Positions 1 through 9,500 of a stretch of 64,000 bases of DNA are shown piece by piece (positions within the stretch are counted from its first letter, which is position 1; the number at the start of each line of letters is the position of its first letter). The DNA is from an uncultured Poribacteria bacterium (lineage in GTDB: Bacteria > Poribacteria > WGA-4E > WGA-3G), in contig OX639973.1 in assembly GCA_951828385.1 (NCBI GenBank), positions 3,463,200-3,527,199 on the forward strand, read 5' to 3'. The notes under the pieces were generated by a model. The model saw only the letters and a list, made by a program, of their open reading frames with translations. It was not told the DNA's origin and did no database searches. The translations under genes and the position numbers were made by a program.

Positions 1-214
1 CCCACAATGCAATCAACTTCCGTTTCGCTGTCCCGACATCATCAGGATGGGTAGGATACTTTTGATAATATAGAAATTGTATCTCGCCATCCTGAATAAG
101 GGTTTGGGAAAAGTTCAAAAGTTGAATGAGTGTTTTAGCATCCATTTCGCACGCTCCAGTTCTGGCACCGAATAATAAAATCAATGCCCCAAGCAGGAAA
201 ACCAGAAATTGCAT
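1..214 (-). CDS. Partial secreted hypothetical protein (N-terminal part)
   Basis: An open frame starts with ATG at 214 and runs off the left edge of the window. The first 22 or so residues are a hydrophobic signal peptide (MQFLVFLLGALILLFGA then a Cys-containing cleavage region). The visible mature part has the stretch LIQDGEIQFLYYQKYP. I do not recognise the family. It was too short and too cut off to be listed as a full gene. A signal-peptide start and continuous reading to the edge support it as real. Confidence 0.5.
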   Translation of the reverse strand, partial: MQFLVFLLGALILLFGARTGACEMDAKTLIQLLNFSQTLIQDGEIQFLYYQKYPTHPDDVGTAKRKLIALW

Positions 215-602
215 AAATTATCCCTTTTTTATTTTAAATACTTAGTCTGTCTAAGATTTCTCATAATTCCGAACCTAATAACTATCAACACAAAACCCCA
301 GTTTTTCATCGGCTTCGGTGCGGTTGGAAACCCCGTCTAACGTGGATTTGATAGTTCGGTGCGGTTAGGAATGCAGATCGCATCTGGGCGAGTACGCCGC
401 AAAACCGCACCGAATTGGAGTTCTACCGAGTCCACATTACTATAACCTAAGTTGCCACCCTTTCTGATTCCGAGAATGCCCTTGTGAAAAGGAGGTCTAA
501 CCCCGATCTATAACTAAAATATCAGAATTAGCCGAAAATTCAATCAAAAACGGAGTTTACATACCTGAAATTTTGTAAGTAACAACTTGTGTTACTATAA
601 TC
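215..602. other. Intergenic region with two repeat structures, no gene seen
   Basis: No convincing coding frame. It holds a 12-base inverted repeat with arms at 355-366 and 403-414 (TTCGGTGCGGTT / AACCGCACCGAA), enclosing a copy of a motif (GCGGCGTAC...CGATCTGC) also found near 10980 and 14872. It also holds a MITE-like element at 436-601, listed separately. Confidence 0.6.
436..601. repeat. MITE-like element, copy 1 (about 166 bp)
   Basis: The ends are imperfect inverted repeats: TATAACCTAAGTTGCCAC at the left and, read on the minus strand, TATAGTAACACAAGTTGTTAC at the right. A second element of the same length and similar ends lies at 22618-22783. It contains no gene. The matching length and terminal sequences at two unrelated places suggest a non-autonomous mobile repeat; no transposase for it is visible in the window. 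Confidence 0.45.
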
Positions 603-1034
603 TCAGTTCATGGCAGTGTTGCTCTTACAAAGCGTAAAACTTTGTTGTGTTAGGTTAGATGTGTCGCGCCTACAGTAAAGACCATCGACGTTTTCATCGA
701 TCACGCATGGTGCTGTTCCTATTAGTTCCCACTTCGTCTTTGTGTAACAACGCGATCCGTAACTTTCAGTTACACAACCTTCCGATTCAGAATTCATCTT
801 ATATTCCACGCTGCCTGTGCACTTAGTTGGGTCGGAGGTTTTTGGACATGCGCCAACGACATCATGATCATGTGTACCTTTACAAGTCATATTATATACA
901 GGTAACCCCCAATCACTACCCTCCGATGACGAACCATTTCCATTGTTTTCATCGGATAAAATACTTGGAGGCACAACAAAAAACGCCATCAGTGCAAAGA
1001 GAACTATGGTGAGATTCAACATTTTTCTGAACAT
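603..1034 (-). CDS. Small secreted cysteine-rich hypothetical protein
   Basis: 143 residues. A signal peptide covers about residues 1-27 (MLNLTIVLFALMAFFVV). The mature part begins with an acidic Asn/Gly/Ser-rich linker and then has eight cysteines, so disulfide bonding outside the cytoplasm is likely. The start is supported by an AGGAG ribosome site just upstream of the ATG at 1034. I do not recognise the family and propose no function. It stands alone, downstream on the minus strand of the thioredoxin/CcdA fusion gene, which is in keeping with an exported disulfide protein but does not prove a link. Confidence 0.65.
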   Translation of the reverse strand: MFRKMLNLTIVLFALMAFFVVPPSILSDENNGNGSSSEGSDWGLPVYNMTCKGTHDHDVVGACPKTSDPTKCTGSVEYKMNSESEGCVTESYGSRCYTKTKWELIGTAPCVIDENVDGLYCRRDTSNLTQQSFTLCKSNTAMN

Positions 1035-1251
1035 TATTTTCTCCTTCTCATTTGAGAGATAAAAATTTGAAACGTTCTGACGCGTCCCTGAATAGGAGCG
1101 TCTTCGTCAACAGTTTCTCAAGTCGTGAAACTTGAGCGTTTTGGCTTGTAACGGTATCAACTACCGTAGCGTGCAGAAAACACATTTCGCCTTTTACATT
1201 CACCGAGCGTCGCTTTAGGCGATTTTCGGTGTCAAGATTTTTTGGCAGTGG

Positions 1252-3282
1252 CTAAGCGAAAACGCTCAGCACCAACCACGTACCAAGCCCGAAAAGCAGA
1301 ATACCTATCCCGACTTTCACGGCAACGAGGTGCCGCTGTAAAACACCGCCGAGCTGCATGCTTGTCGTGCCCCAATAGACACACCCGAAGACAACCAGCA
1401 GCGGCACAATAAACATCACGTTATACAATAGCAAGTAAGCAATCGCATCCGCGCGCATGCCCTCAATACTCGCTACGAATGTCAGTGTCGGTAGGTAGAC
1501 CTGTCCGGTGCACACCAACTCCAACGCCGAGATAACAAATCCGATGACCAAGGCCCCTGCAATAACGCCGGAGGTGCGCGTGCGTTCTCGGATTACTTTG
1601 TGGATCCTTAGTTTCAAGGCACGAGGTAGCTGTAAGAGTATCTCTTTCGTTTTCCCTTGCTTCGCTTTTACTGCATCGTAGAGACTCAATCCTGCTAATG
1701 CAAAGGTGACAGCAGCGGCGATCAGATAGACGCATTTGGCAACCCCGGAAAACCGGTTGAGATAGTTCATGAACGACAACGTGCCGAGGCCGACCAAGAG
1801 ATACGTCACGAATACAGCCAAGGCGAACGCACCGCCAGCAATGAGCATCTCTTTCCGACCGCGTCCGACGAGGTTCATGTAGGAGATGAAGAATACGATG
1901 GTGGCAAACGCGCAGGGGTTGATGCCATCCAACAACCCCGCGCCGGCGACTGCCAAGGTGCCGAACCCGTGAAAGCGGTTGACAATCTCAGATTCAGCGG
2001 TCTCCAATTGTCTTTCTGCTTCCTTTAATCGTGAGGGGGCACCGGTGTCAAGGTATTTTTCAATAACCCTCTCAAACTGTTGTGTATCCAATTCGCCTAT
2101 CAATGCGGTATCGCCAATAAAAATAGCAGGTGTTGTCAGCCGTTTCGCTTCGGGCACTTCGTAAAGACTTCCCATCGCTTCCAAAAGCGTCTGGTCTGTT
2201 TTGGCATTGTGCTGGTCAACGGCGATGTTCGGATACCGTTCTTTTAATCTTTTGAGTATTTTCACTGCACGGGCACATTTTTGGCATCCATGCTTGTGAA
2301 AATAAACGATATGAACGGCGTTGGTAGATACTGCTTCAGGCGTGTCGGTCTGAAACGGTGTCTCTGTGATTGTCAACGTCCGGTATGCGTCTAAGAGCTG
2401 CGAAATGTTCGCATCAGGTGTTATCTTTTCAGAAACTGCATGGTGCCGGTTGGTGAATGCCTGCAGCTGCGATGTCTCGTCAAGTTTTACTTCTAAAACG
2501 CCGAGGGCGGCACCTTGTGCTGCATTTGTCACAATCGCTGTTTGCTCACCACAGCGGAAACTCTCACACCTTAAAATTGCCTGCTGTTCATTCGCCACAA
2601 TCAGAATGTCTATCCAGGGGACCGTTTCGGCTAATGTCTGTGCTTCTGCTTGGGTCGCATGAAATACAACAACGACAACATCACTTTTACTGACAATTTC
2701 CGCTTCCAGTTCGGCTAAGGTGGTTTGCGGTCGCGTTAAATCGACGGTGGAGAACTCTGGCGTGTGGCTTTCGGATACCAAACTGACAATCGCCACATTC
2801 ACTGAAGAAACGGGACGTATCAGATATGGTGTTCCTATCGGTGGTGCAGCATTCGTGCAGACAAACCCGACTTCTGGGTGGTTCAGATGAAATGCCGTGA
2901 GTGTTTCAAGTGGGATGGCTAATTCGTTAGGTCCCAGGCACATTACATCTACCTTCATTGTGTCCAGTGCGGAGAGTCCAATCTGGTAAATCCACTCGGC
3001 GTTCGGGTCCGATGCGTCAATGAGGTTCCCAGTATGCAGGTTCAATACTGACCTATGTTTTGTGCGAAGGTCATCAATAAGTGTGTGTCTGTGTGCTAAC
3101 CCGCCCACTTGCTCTGTACCACAGCCGTGTAAGCCGAGTTGTCCGCGTTCCTCACCGGAATAGAGGATTATGAGTGCTTCAGCAGGAAGAGCTGCGAAGG
3201 TGAACAGTGTGAGAACAAAAAGCAAAGCGTGAATTAACACGCGCGGAGAACGGTAGACTTTCCAGAACGCGCGCCACGGCAC
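1252..3282 (-). CDS. Fusion: 5'-nucleotidase-like, thioredoxin-like and CcdA/DsbD-like membrane domains
   Basis: 676 residues. After a signal peptide (about residues 14-36) comes a region resembling the metallophosphatase/5'-nucleotidase fold (LHTGNLIDASDPN, MCLGPNELAIP). Near residue 330 a thioredoxin-like domain carries the pair CQKC. The C-terminal 230 residues have about six membrane segments and match the CcdA/DsbD transmembrane family (GLLDGINPCAFATIVFF, with the usual N-P-C-A, and a second cysteine in ELVCTGQVYLP). The expected role is moving reducing power across the membrane to the attached thioredoxin domain, for disulfide reduction or cytochrome c maturation. The start is a GTG with no clear ribosome site; a GTG at residue 15 is an alternative. 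Fusing a nucleotidase-like domain to this redox pair is unusual. A hairpin at 1201-1231 lies just beyond the stop codon. Confidence 0.75.
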   Translation of the reverse strand: MPWRAFWKVYRSPRVLIHALLFVLTLFTFAALPAEALIILYSGEERGQLGLHGCGTEQVGGLAHRHTLIDDLRTKHRSVLNLHTGNLIDASDPNAEWIYQIGLSALDTMKVDVMCLGPNELAIPLETLTAFHLNHPEVGFVCTNAAPPIGTPYLIRPVSSVNVAIVSLVSESHTPEFSTVDLTRPQTTLAELEAEIVSKSDVVVVVFHATQAEAQTLAETVPWIDILIVANEQQAILRCESFRCGEQTAIVTNAAQGAALGVLEVKLDETSQLQAFTNRHHAVSEKITPDANISQLLDAYRTLTITETPFQTDTPEAVSTNAVHIVYFHKHGCQKCARAVKILKRLKERYPNIAVDQHNAKTDQTLLEAMGSLYEVPEAKRLTTPAIFIGDTALIGELDTQQFERVIEKYLDTGAPSRLKEAERQLETAESEIVNRFHGFGTLAVAGAGLLDGINPCAFATIVFFISYMNLVGRGRKEMLIAGGAFALAVFVTYLLVGLGTLSFMNYLNRFSGVAKCVYLIAAAVTFALAGLSLYDAVKAKQGKTKEILLQLPRALKLRIHKVIRERTRTSGVIAGALVIGFVISALELVCTGQVYLPTLTFVASIEGMRADAIAYLLLYNVMFIVPLLVVFGCVYWGTTSMQLGGVLQRHLVAVKVGIGILLFGLGTWLVLSVFA

Positions 3283-3887
3283 CGTATGGCAAACGGGACG
3301 CTTGTGAGAGCCGCCCGGTTTGAAGTATGAAACTACATTGAAGACAGGGCGGAAAATACTTAACGATTGTAATGCGGGGGGGGGGACTGATGGTTAAACG
3401 TGAAAATGGAATATAAGCATGCAAGGCATTGACGCGTACGCAGCGAAAAATAACCGCCAAGGCACCCAGCACTTCGGTCACAAAATTGCTTATTCGGAAT
3501 TTTATATTAAGCCATCGATCCATTTGATTACTATCTGTTGTCAGAATCTTGCTGGAAAAGCCAGTACTAGCAAGTCAGATAAGACTTCGCTCTAATATAA
3601 ATAAATCCTCTTCAAAAAGGCATAACGTCACTAATTATACGCGGTAAAAAAAGGTTTGTCAAATTAAAATTGCAGAAAAAGCACAATTGGGGTCGAATTT
3701 TATCTTTTTTTGCGAAAAAAGGGGTTTTTGTCAATTTTTTAGGGGACAGCTACGATTTTTGATGTAATTTCGCGCGATTCTGTGCGAAGATCTGAATGCA
3801 GGCGGAATCCAAGATTGACTTTCACATCGGTATCCGATATAATACCGGTATTGACCATTTGAATGCTAACGGAACCCAGGAGCAAAG
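3283..3887. other. Intergenic region with promoter and a ten-G tract
   Basis: About 600 bases between divergently placed genes, with no supported gene. It contains a run of ten G at 3376-3385, an A/T-rich stretch near 3640-3750, and a near-consensus promoter reading rightward at 3815-3843 (listed separately). Confidence 0.6.
3815..3843 (+). promoter_or_regulatory. Sigma-70 type promoter for the AAA/nuclease gene
   Basis: TTGACT at 3815-3820 and TATAAT at 3838-3843 are separated by exactly 17 bases. The start codon of the next gene lies 45 bases downstream, giving a short leader. This is a direct match to the housekeeping promoter consensus. Confidence 0.75.
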
Positions 3888-5498
3888 ATGAGATATTTTG
3901 AAACCCGCGGCCCCGTATATCCTGAGGACAACTATGTCGTGGCTCGTACGGAAGAGCTTGCTGACTTCATCGATCGCGTAAAAAAAGGGCGATACATCGT
4001 CCTTTTCGCGCCGCGTCAAACTGGGAAGACCACCTTCTTCCAACGTGCCCTGGCTACACTTGAACGGGAGACGCACGCCTATTTTCCGATCCAACTGAAT
4101 TTTGAGACGTATGCAGACAGCGATGCTATCACCTTTTACGGATCTCTCTGCAAAGAAATTTGTAAGCAAATAATGACCGTTTATCAAAAACGCGCCGAGA
4201 CACCCTCTGATAGCCTCAACCGTTTTTTGGCGAACGCACAGATAACAGAGCCCATTTCGATGCGAGAGTTCTTTGAAGACCTCGGCAGCCTCTTGAAAAA
4301 CCGTCGGCTTGTTATGATTATTGACGAGTTTGATGCTATTCCTCACACTGCTGTAAGAGGGTTTCTGCATGCGCTTCGCTACATCTATCTCTCCGGGAAG
4401 ACTCGCTGTCCACACAGCGTTGGCATTGTTGGGGTCAAGAGTATCACGCAACTCAACTACGATCGTTCTATCTCACCTTTCAATATACAAGACGAGTTCA
4501 AATTACCGAACTTCACACGTGAACAAGTACGGGAACTCCTGGTACAATATACCGATGAGGTCGGACAACCCTTCGCACCGGAAGCCATTGCAGCACTCCA
4601 TAAACAGACTGCTGGACATCCCTTTCTCGTCAACCGCTTAGCACAGATACTTACAGAGGAGCTCGACATTCCAAAAACCGAGCCGATTACCAATACCCAC
4701 TTCGTCAAGGCCCACGCCCAACTCCTTGAGGAAGATAACGTCAACATCGCGCATCTGCTGACGAATATCCGCAGAGATTCTCGCTTTGAAACCCTTTTGA
4801 TGAAAATCGTTTCTTATGACAGAGGTGTACCGTTTACGCTCCGAAACGACATCATCAATGAACTCACAACCTATGGCATCATTGCAAAAGGCGAAGATGG
4901 GCTCTGTGAGATTGTCAACCCGATTTACCAGCATTGTATCCTGCTGGCTTTTAAACCGCTATTGAATGGGCTTGAGAGCGCCTACTTCCCAGAAGATATT
5001 GACACAGATTTTATTGATTACCTGACATCTGAGGGTTACCTTGAAATGGGAGGACTCCTTGAGCAGTTCGCTGATTTCATCGCACGTGCGGGCTTCAGAA
5101 TCTTGCAGGTGCCAGATACGCCTCAAGAATTTGTCGGGCAGTATCTCCTCTTTACCTACTTGGATCAATTCGTCCGAATTGTGCGCGGCGACATGTATCT
5201 TGAAGTGCAAAGTGGTCGTGGGCGGATAGATCTTCTCATCATTCACAACGGTCGAAAATACGTCGTTGAAACCAAGATTTGGGAGGGCAACAGCCGTTAT
5301 CAAGCTGGCAAAAAGCAGCTGTCCGCATACCTTAAGTTGGAAGGTGCCACCGAAGGTTACTATGTCGTGTTTGACCATCGCAGGATTCCTGAACTTCGGG
5401 TAGAGACCGAGGTAATAGAAGGGTTGACGATCCACAGCTACGTTATTCCGGTGCTTCAAACACGCCCATCAACAGATGCCCATATTACGGTTCAGTAG
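3888..5498 (+). CDS. AAA-like ATPase with C-terminal PD-(D/E)XK nuclease domain
   Basis: 536 residues, no signal peptide or membrane segment. An N-terminal AAA-like P-loop domain has Walker A APRQTGKTT (residues 41-49) and Walker B VMIIDEFDA with D146-E147. The C-terminal domain has the PD-(D/E)XK pattern GRIDLLI (D448) followed by VVETKIW (E461, K463) and the downstream Q of KKQLSAYL. The architecture matches the widespread AAA-ATPase/nuclease-like proteins of uncertain function that are often scattered in mobile or defence settings. It is a single gene with its own promoter; its neighbours are unrelated. ATP-dependent DNA handling is plausible, but substrate and role are unknown. The start ATG is preceded by AGGAGCAAAG. 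Confidence 0.85.
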   Translation: MRYFETRGPVYPEDNYVVARTEELADFIDRVKKGRYIVLFAPRQTGKTTFFQRALATLERETHAYFPIQLNFETYADSDAITFYGSLCKEICKQIMTVYQKRAETPSDSLNRFLANAQITEPISMREFFEDLGSLLKNRRLVMIIDEFDAIPHTAVRGFLHALRYIYLSGKTRCPHSVGIVGVKSITQLNYDRSISPFNIQDEFKLPNFTREQVRELLVQYTDEVGQPFAPEAIAALHKQTAGHPFLVNRLAQILTEELDIPKTEPITNTHFVKAHAQLLEEDNVNIAHLLTNIRRDSRFETLLMKIVSYDRGVPFTLRNDIINELTTYGIIAKGEDGLCEIVNPIYQHCILLAFKPLLNGLESAYFPEDIDTDFIDYLTSEGYLEMGGLLEQFADFIARAGFRILQVPDTPQEFVGQYLLFTYLDQFVRIVRGDMYLEVQSGRGRIDLLIIHNGRKYVVETKIWEGNSRYQAGKKQLSAYLKLEGATEGYYVVFDHRRIPELRVETEVIEGLTIHSYVIPVLQTRPSTDAHITVQ

Positions 5499-5514
5499 CC
5501 GTGATCTCGTCATC

Positions 5515-6519
5515 TTACGTGCCACGCGGTGCCATCACTGTTAATCCATCTTCGATGATCTCAATTGTTGCTGGTGTTTCGCACATCGGTTCGCCATCAG
5601 CATATAACAGCATCGGTGTGTCGGTTTCAATCGTTAAAGTGCGGGTTTGGTGTATGGATACGGCAGGGTGTCCGACATGGCCGCCCCAGAAAAGTGTTAC
5701 CAAGAGTCGGAGAACTGTTAGCGAAGAGACCGGGCGGATGATGCAGACATCGAAAAGCCCATCGTCGATGCGTGCGTTGGGGACGATCTGAAACCCGCCA
5801 CCGTAGCGACTTGTGATGCCGGTAGCGGCAAGGAGGAGGGGTCCCTCGTGGGTACCAAAGTCGCCTTCAAGACGGACGAAGGGTGGTTCGTAGTAGAACA
5901 GCGTCTCCACGGCTGCGTAGGCGTAGGAGGCGGTGCCAGCAAATAGGGGTGTGCCTTTGGCGGCGCGACGGCTGACTTCCGTATCGTAACCGCAGGTCGC
6001 AATGGTGGTGAAGTAGTTGTTGGTTGTTGGTTGTTGGTTGTCAGTATTTGGATGGAAGGATGGAACGGTGGAAGGATGGGGACCCACTTTTCCATCCTTT
6101 CCCTCTTCCATTCCAGGCTTTTGCTGACCGCTATTCTGATAGCAACGCCCTAAGTCTACACGGATAGGGGTGCCAGATAAGAGGGTTGCAATTGCAGCTT
6201 CAGGTTTCAGTGGGATACCAACCGCTGCGGCAAAATCGTTGCCGCGACCACATGGGAGCACACCCAAGGTTACATCTGGAACCATCGCGATGCCGTTGAC
6301 GACTTCGTGGAGGGTGCCATCACCGCCGCAAGCAATCACGTATCGCGTGCCATCAGTAGCGGCTTCTTGTGCGAAACGCTTCGCATCGCCAGATGCCGAA
6401 GTCAATACGAGCTGCCCGTGCTGTCCGGATTCGGTAAGGGCAGCGTAACCTTGCTCAGCAACATTTTTAGCATGTCCCTTGCCGGAGATTGGGTTTGCGA
6501 TGAGAATAAAATCGTTCAT
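5515..6519 (-). CDS. Diacylglycerol/lipid kinase family protein with a repeat-derived insert
   Basis: 334 residues, DAGK_cat (YegS/BmrU-like) family. The nucleotide-binding motif GGDGT is at residues 65-69, preceded by the N-terminal ANPISGKG loop. The family transfers phosphate from ATP to a lipid such as diacylglycerol or phosphatidylglycerol. Between the motif region and ATCGYDTEVSRRA there is a low-complexity segment (GMEEGKDGKVG, FHPNTDNQQPTTNN) coded by 6013-6140. That DNA is made of the short tandem words found between genes elsewhere in this window, and the family has no such segment, so it looks like an in-frame insertion of intergenic repeat DNA. It may tolerate the insert as a surface loop. 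It lies 17 bases downstream of the subtilase gene and may be co-transcribed. Confidence 0.85.
   Translation of the reverse strand: MNDFILIANPISGKGHAKNVAEQGYAALTESGQHGQLVLTSASGDAKRFAQEAATDGTRYVIACGGDGTLHEVVNGIAMVPDVTLGVLPCGRGNDFAAAVGIPLKPEAAIATLLSGTPIRVDLGRCYQNSGQQKPGMEEGKDGKVGPHPSTVPSFHPNTDNQQPTTNNYFTTIATCGYDTEVSRRAAKGTPLFAGTASYAYAAVETLFYYEPPFVRLEGDFGTHEGPLLLAATGITSRYGGGFQIVPNARIDDGLFDVCIIRPVSSLTVLRLLVTLFWGGHVGHPAVSIHQTRTLTIETDTPMLLYADGEPMCETPATIEIIEDGLTVMAPRGT
6013..6140. repeat. Tandem short-word repeat inside the lipid kinase gene
   Basis: The stretch contains four copies of TTGTTGG and several copies of GGATGGAA/GGAAGGATGG words. Similar CAACAAC/CAACCAACAACC words occur between genes at 19100-19130. 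It is read in frame through the kinase gene. Confidence 0.6.
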
Positions 6520-6536
6520 GGGTTATTGGTTGAAAA

Positions 6537-9500
6537 CTACTTAATCACTGCGATTTTCCCTATTTTTTTCTCAGTATTAAATTCAAGGACGTAGATATAG
6601 ATGCCCGTGGAGACATCTGCGGTGTTATTACTGGTCAGCCACCACTTCTTTTCGTTGTGATCCTGCTCGGTTACATCTAATGTTTCCAGCAATTCGCCTT
6701 TTGTAGTAAAGAGTTGGATGCGTGTGCCAATAGGTATCCTGTCGAAAGTAATCACCCCTTTATCAGCGACGTTGGGTCGCACCGGATTCGGATAGACGCG
6801 GACTTGTGTCAAATCCGATACGGCTGTTTCGCGAATACTGGTCGGTATTTCAAGGGGGCGCGTAGCACCGCGAATAGCGTTTTCATCAATATCAGCCACG
6901 TTGGAAACGGAAATTTCATACTGATCTGTTGCGGTAAGGGGCTGCCCAAAGTGCTCAAGGAGACTCTCTGTATCAAACGCTAAAAGTGCACGTTTCCCCA
7001 TCCGGTCGCGGATAGCAGACACCGGACTTACACCGTCAATCCGTTTCAGTTTCCGGAGTACATATCGACTCTCGTCGGCAATGCCGAGATTCATGCGTCG
7101 GTCATAAGTAACAATCACCCAGACGTTTTCGGACATAGACTTTTTCCCAGAAACTGCTTTAGGTGCGTCAATTTGAAACTCAAGTTGTGTTGGCTGCGTC
7201 TCTGCTCCGGGTTGGTGATAGGCAGCACGAATTAATTGGGGTGGCTCCCTCGGTGTGGCAGCAACAGGTTCAGTGCGCGCGGTTTCGGTGCCGTTGGTAT
7301 CCTTTGTAGTGATAGCATACCAGTAGGTATTATTTGTTGTCACCCGTCTATCCAAGAATCTTGTAACGGTTAGGTTTTCCCTAATTTGCTCAAACGCATC
7401 ATCCGATGGTGCCTCTTCCTTTTCACCTTCCGCCCGATAAACGGTAAAAGCTTGGAAGGTTGGAAGGTTGGGGGGCTGGACGATGGCTGTTTCCGCAGTT
7501 AACGGTGTCTGGCGTGTGTCTACGACTTTCGGTTCCATAGGCATTGCTGTCCACGTAACCTGTACTGCCTTCTCTGTCAACGGTTTTGCCTCAACATTCC
7601 AAGGTGTGAGCCTATCAACACCGTCTGGGTCTGTTGCGAAAACGGATTCAAAACGGTAAATTCCGTCCTCAAGGTTAATGTAAAATTCGTTAAACCCATT
7701 TTGATTGAGCTCAGCCGTGAAGAGCATCGGCGTTTTCTCTACCCTCTGGTGCCACAATGCCCTCAAGGCAGTGCCATCCCACTGTGTCACGTAGAGGTTC
7801 GGATAGGTCGCAATGATCAAGTTATTAGCGCCATCACGATCTAAATCTGCGATAGCGAGACTGTTCGCATTCCGCCGGTGCGGTGCGATTGCGAGCGTTG
7901 CCTCTCGTTCCCCTTCCGTCAGTAGTGCGTAGCCGCGCGGTGTATGCGTAAAGACGAAAAACTTCCAGAGCACGGGGCCTGAAGGGTTATCGGGTAGTGA
8001 AAGCAAGCCACCGACGACAAACTCTGGGCTGTCATCTCCGGTGAGATCGCCTGAAGCGAGTTGGGTAATATTTTTCAGTGGGAGTTGCGTTTGCCATTCA
8101 AGCCGGAAGGTATTGGTGGCAGCGGATTCATAAATGAAAAGATCGCCTTCGCTATCGCCTGCTACCAGCTCCGTGTTTCCATCACCATCAAAATCGTCAA
8201 TAGCAAAACGTTGTGCGAATACGTTAGAACCGAGGGTTTCATTGACTAACGCTGCTTTTTCGACAAGGGTGTTCGTGGCATTGTCGTACTCAAAAATCAG
8301 GAGTCGATCATTGTTGTTATCCGCGCCGAGGATCTCCTTCTGTCCATCTCGATCAAGGTCCGTGATAGTGCCACCCGAAAGAAACGGTGTCTCCCAGATA
8401 ATTTGATGTGGGTACCCTTGAGGCGTGCTACTTTCAATGAGAAAAGTCCGCTCATCATCCGTCGCGAGTATTTCGAGCAAACCGTCGCCATCCGTATCAT
8501 CTACCGCCCATGTGATAACCCCTTCGAGATTAGAGAGATTTTCGACACTCTCAACGGTATGCACGAGTTCATATCTACCGCTTGGCAGGCGTTCATAGAT
8601 TGCGAGGATAGCAGCCTGTAACTCGTCGTTAGCAGCATCTGATGACAACGGGCTTCCGACGATTTCAGGTTGACCATCCGTGTCAAAGTCAGCAGTGACA
8701 CTTGCGATATGAAGTGGCGGAATATCAAGAGATTTTTCAGTGAACCCACTCGGGGAAATATGTCCACCAACGACATCAATAACATAAAACGCGCCGCCGT
8801 TGTCCTCTCTCGTCTTAAGGTTCGTTATATTCTCCGATTCAACGAAAAATTGGTAGGTTCCGGTATCAAAACCTAAGGAGAGGGAATGCTCTACGCCGAG
8901 ATCTGTTGTGCTAAAAGGTGCAAAGGGCGCGAGGCTCCCCTCGCGTCGGTAATAGAGCGTATTCCGGGTGACATCATCCGTTGCCCAAGTGAAAACAGTA
9001 AGGCTCCGGTCACCATAAAGCGTTTCTGTTGCAGTAAGGGAGATAACTTGCGGCGGTGTCCGGTCTACGCTCAAGACGACCTGATCGTGTGTTTGGTGTC
9101 CGTCCGTGGCGGTTACCGTTAATCGGACAGTGTAGATTCCCTCTGGCACGGTTGTCGTATTCCAAACAGCCAACGTTTCGCTGATTTTTTGTGTCACTGC
9201 GGGTTGCGTGAAAGGGATAAATTCAGTGGGAACTGTAGATTCGCCATAACTCAGCTGCCACGATTGAAACTTATAGCCGCCTGTGTCGCCGATAAAGGTA
9301 ATTGCATCTGCACCGCCGCTATTGGTTTCAGGTGCGAGGATGCGTGCCTGTAACGCGCCACTTGCAAAGAGTGCGCGTTCAGCGTTAACGGTGCCTGCCC
9401 CGACGAATTTTTCGTCTAATTCATCGCTATCCTCTTGATAGACCGGGTCGGCGGTGTTAATGAGTATGTGTCGCACCTCTTCATGTGTGAGTGCGGGTCG

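Noticed and set aside
4959-5459. 166-residue minus-strand frame
   Set aside because: Antisense to the nuclease domain of the AAA protein, which has matched catalytic motifs.
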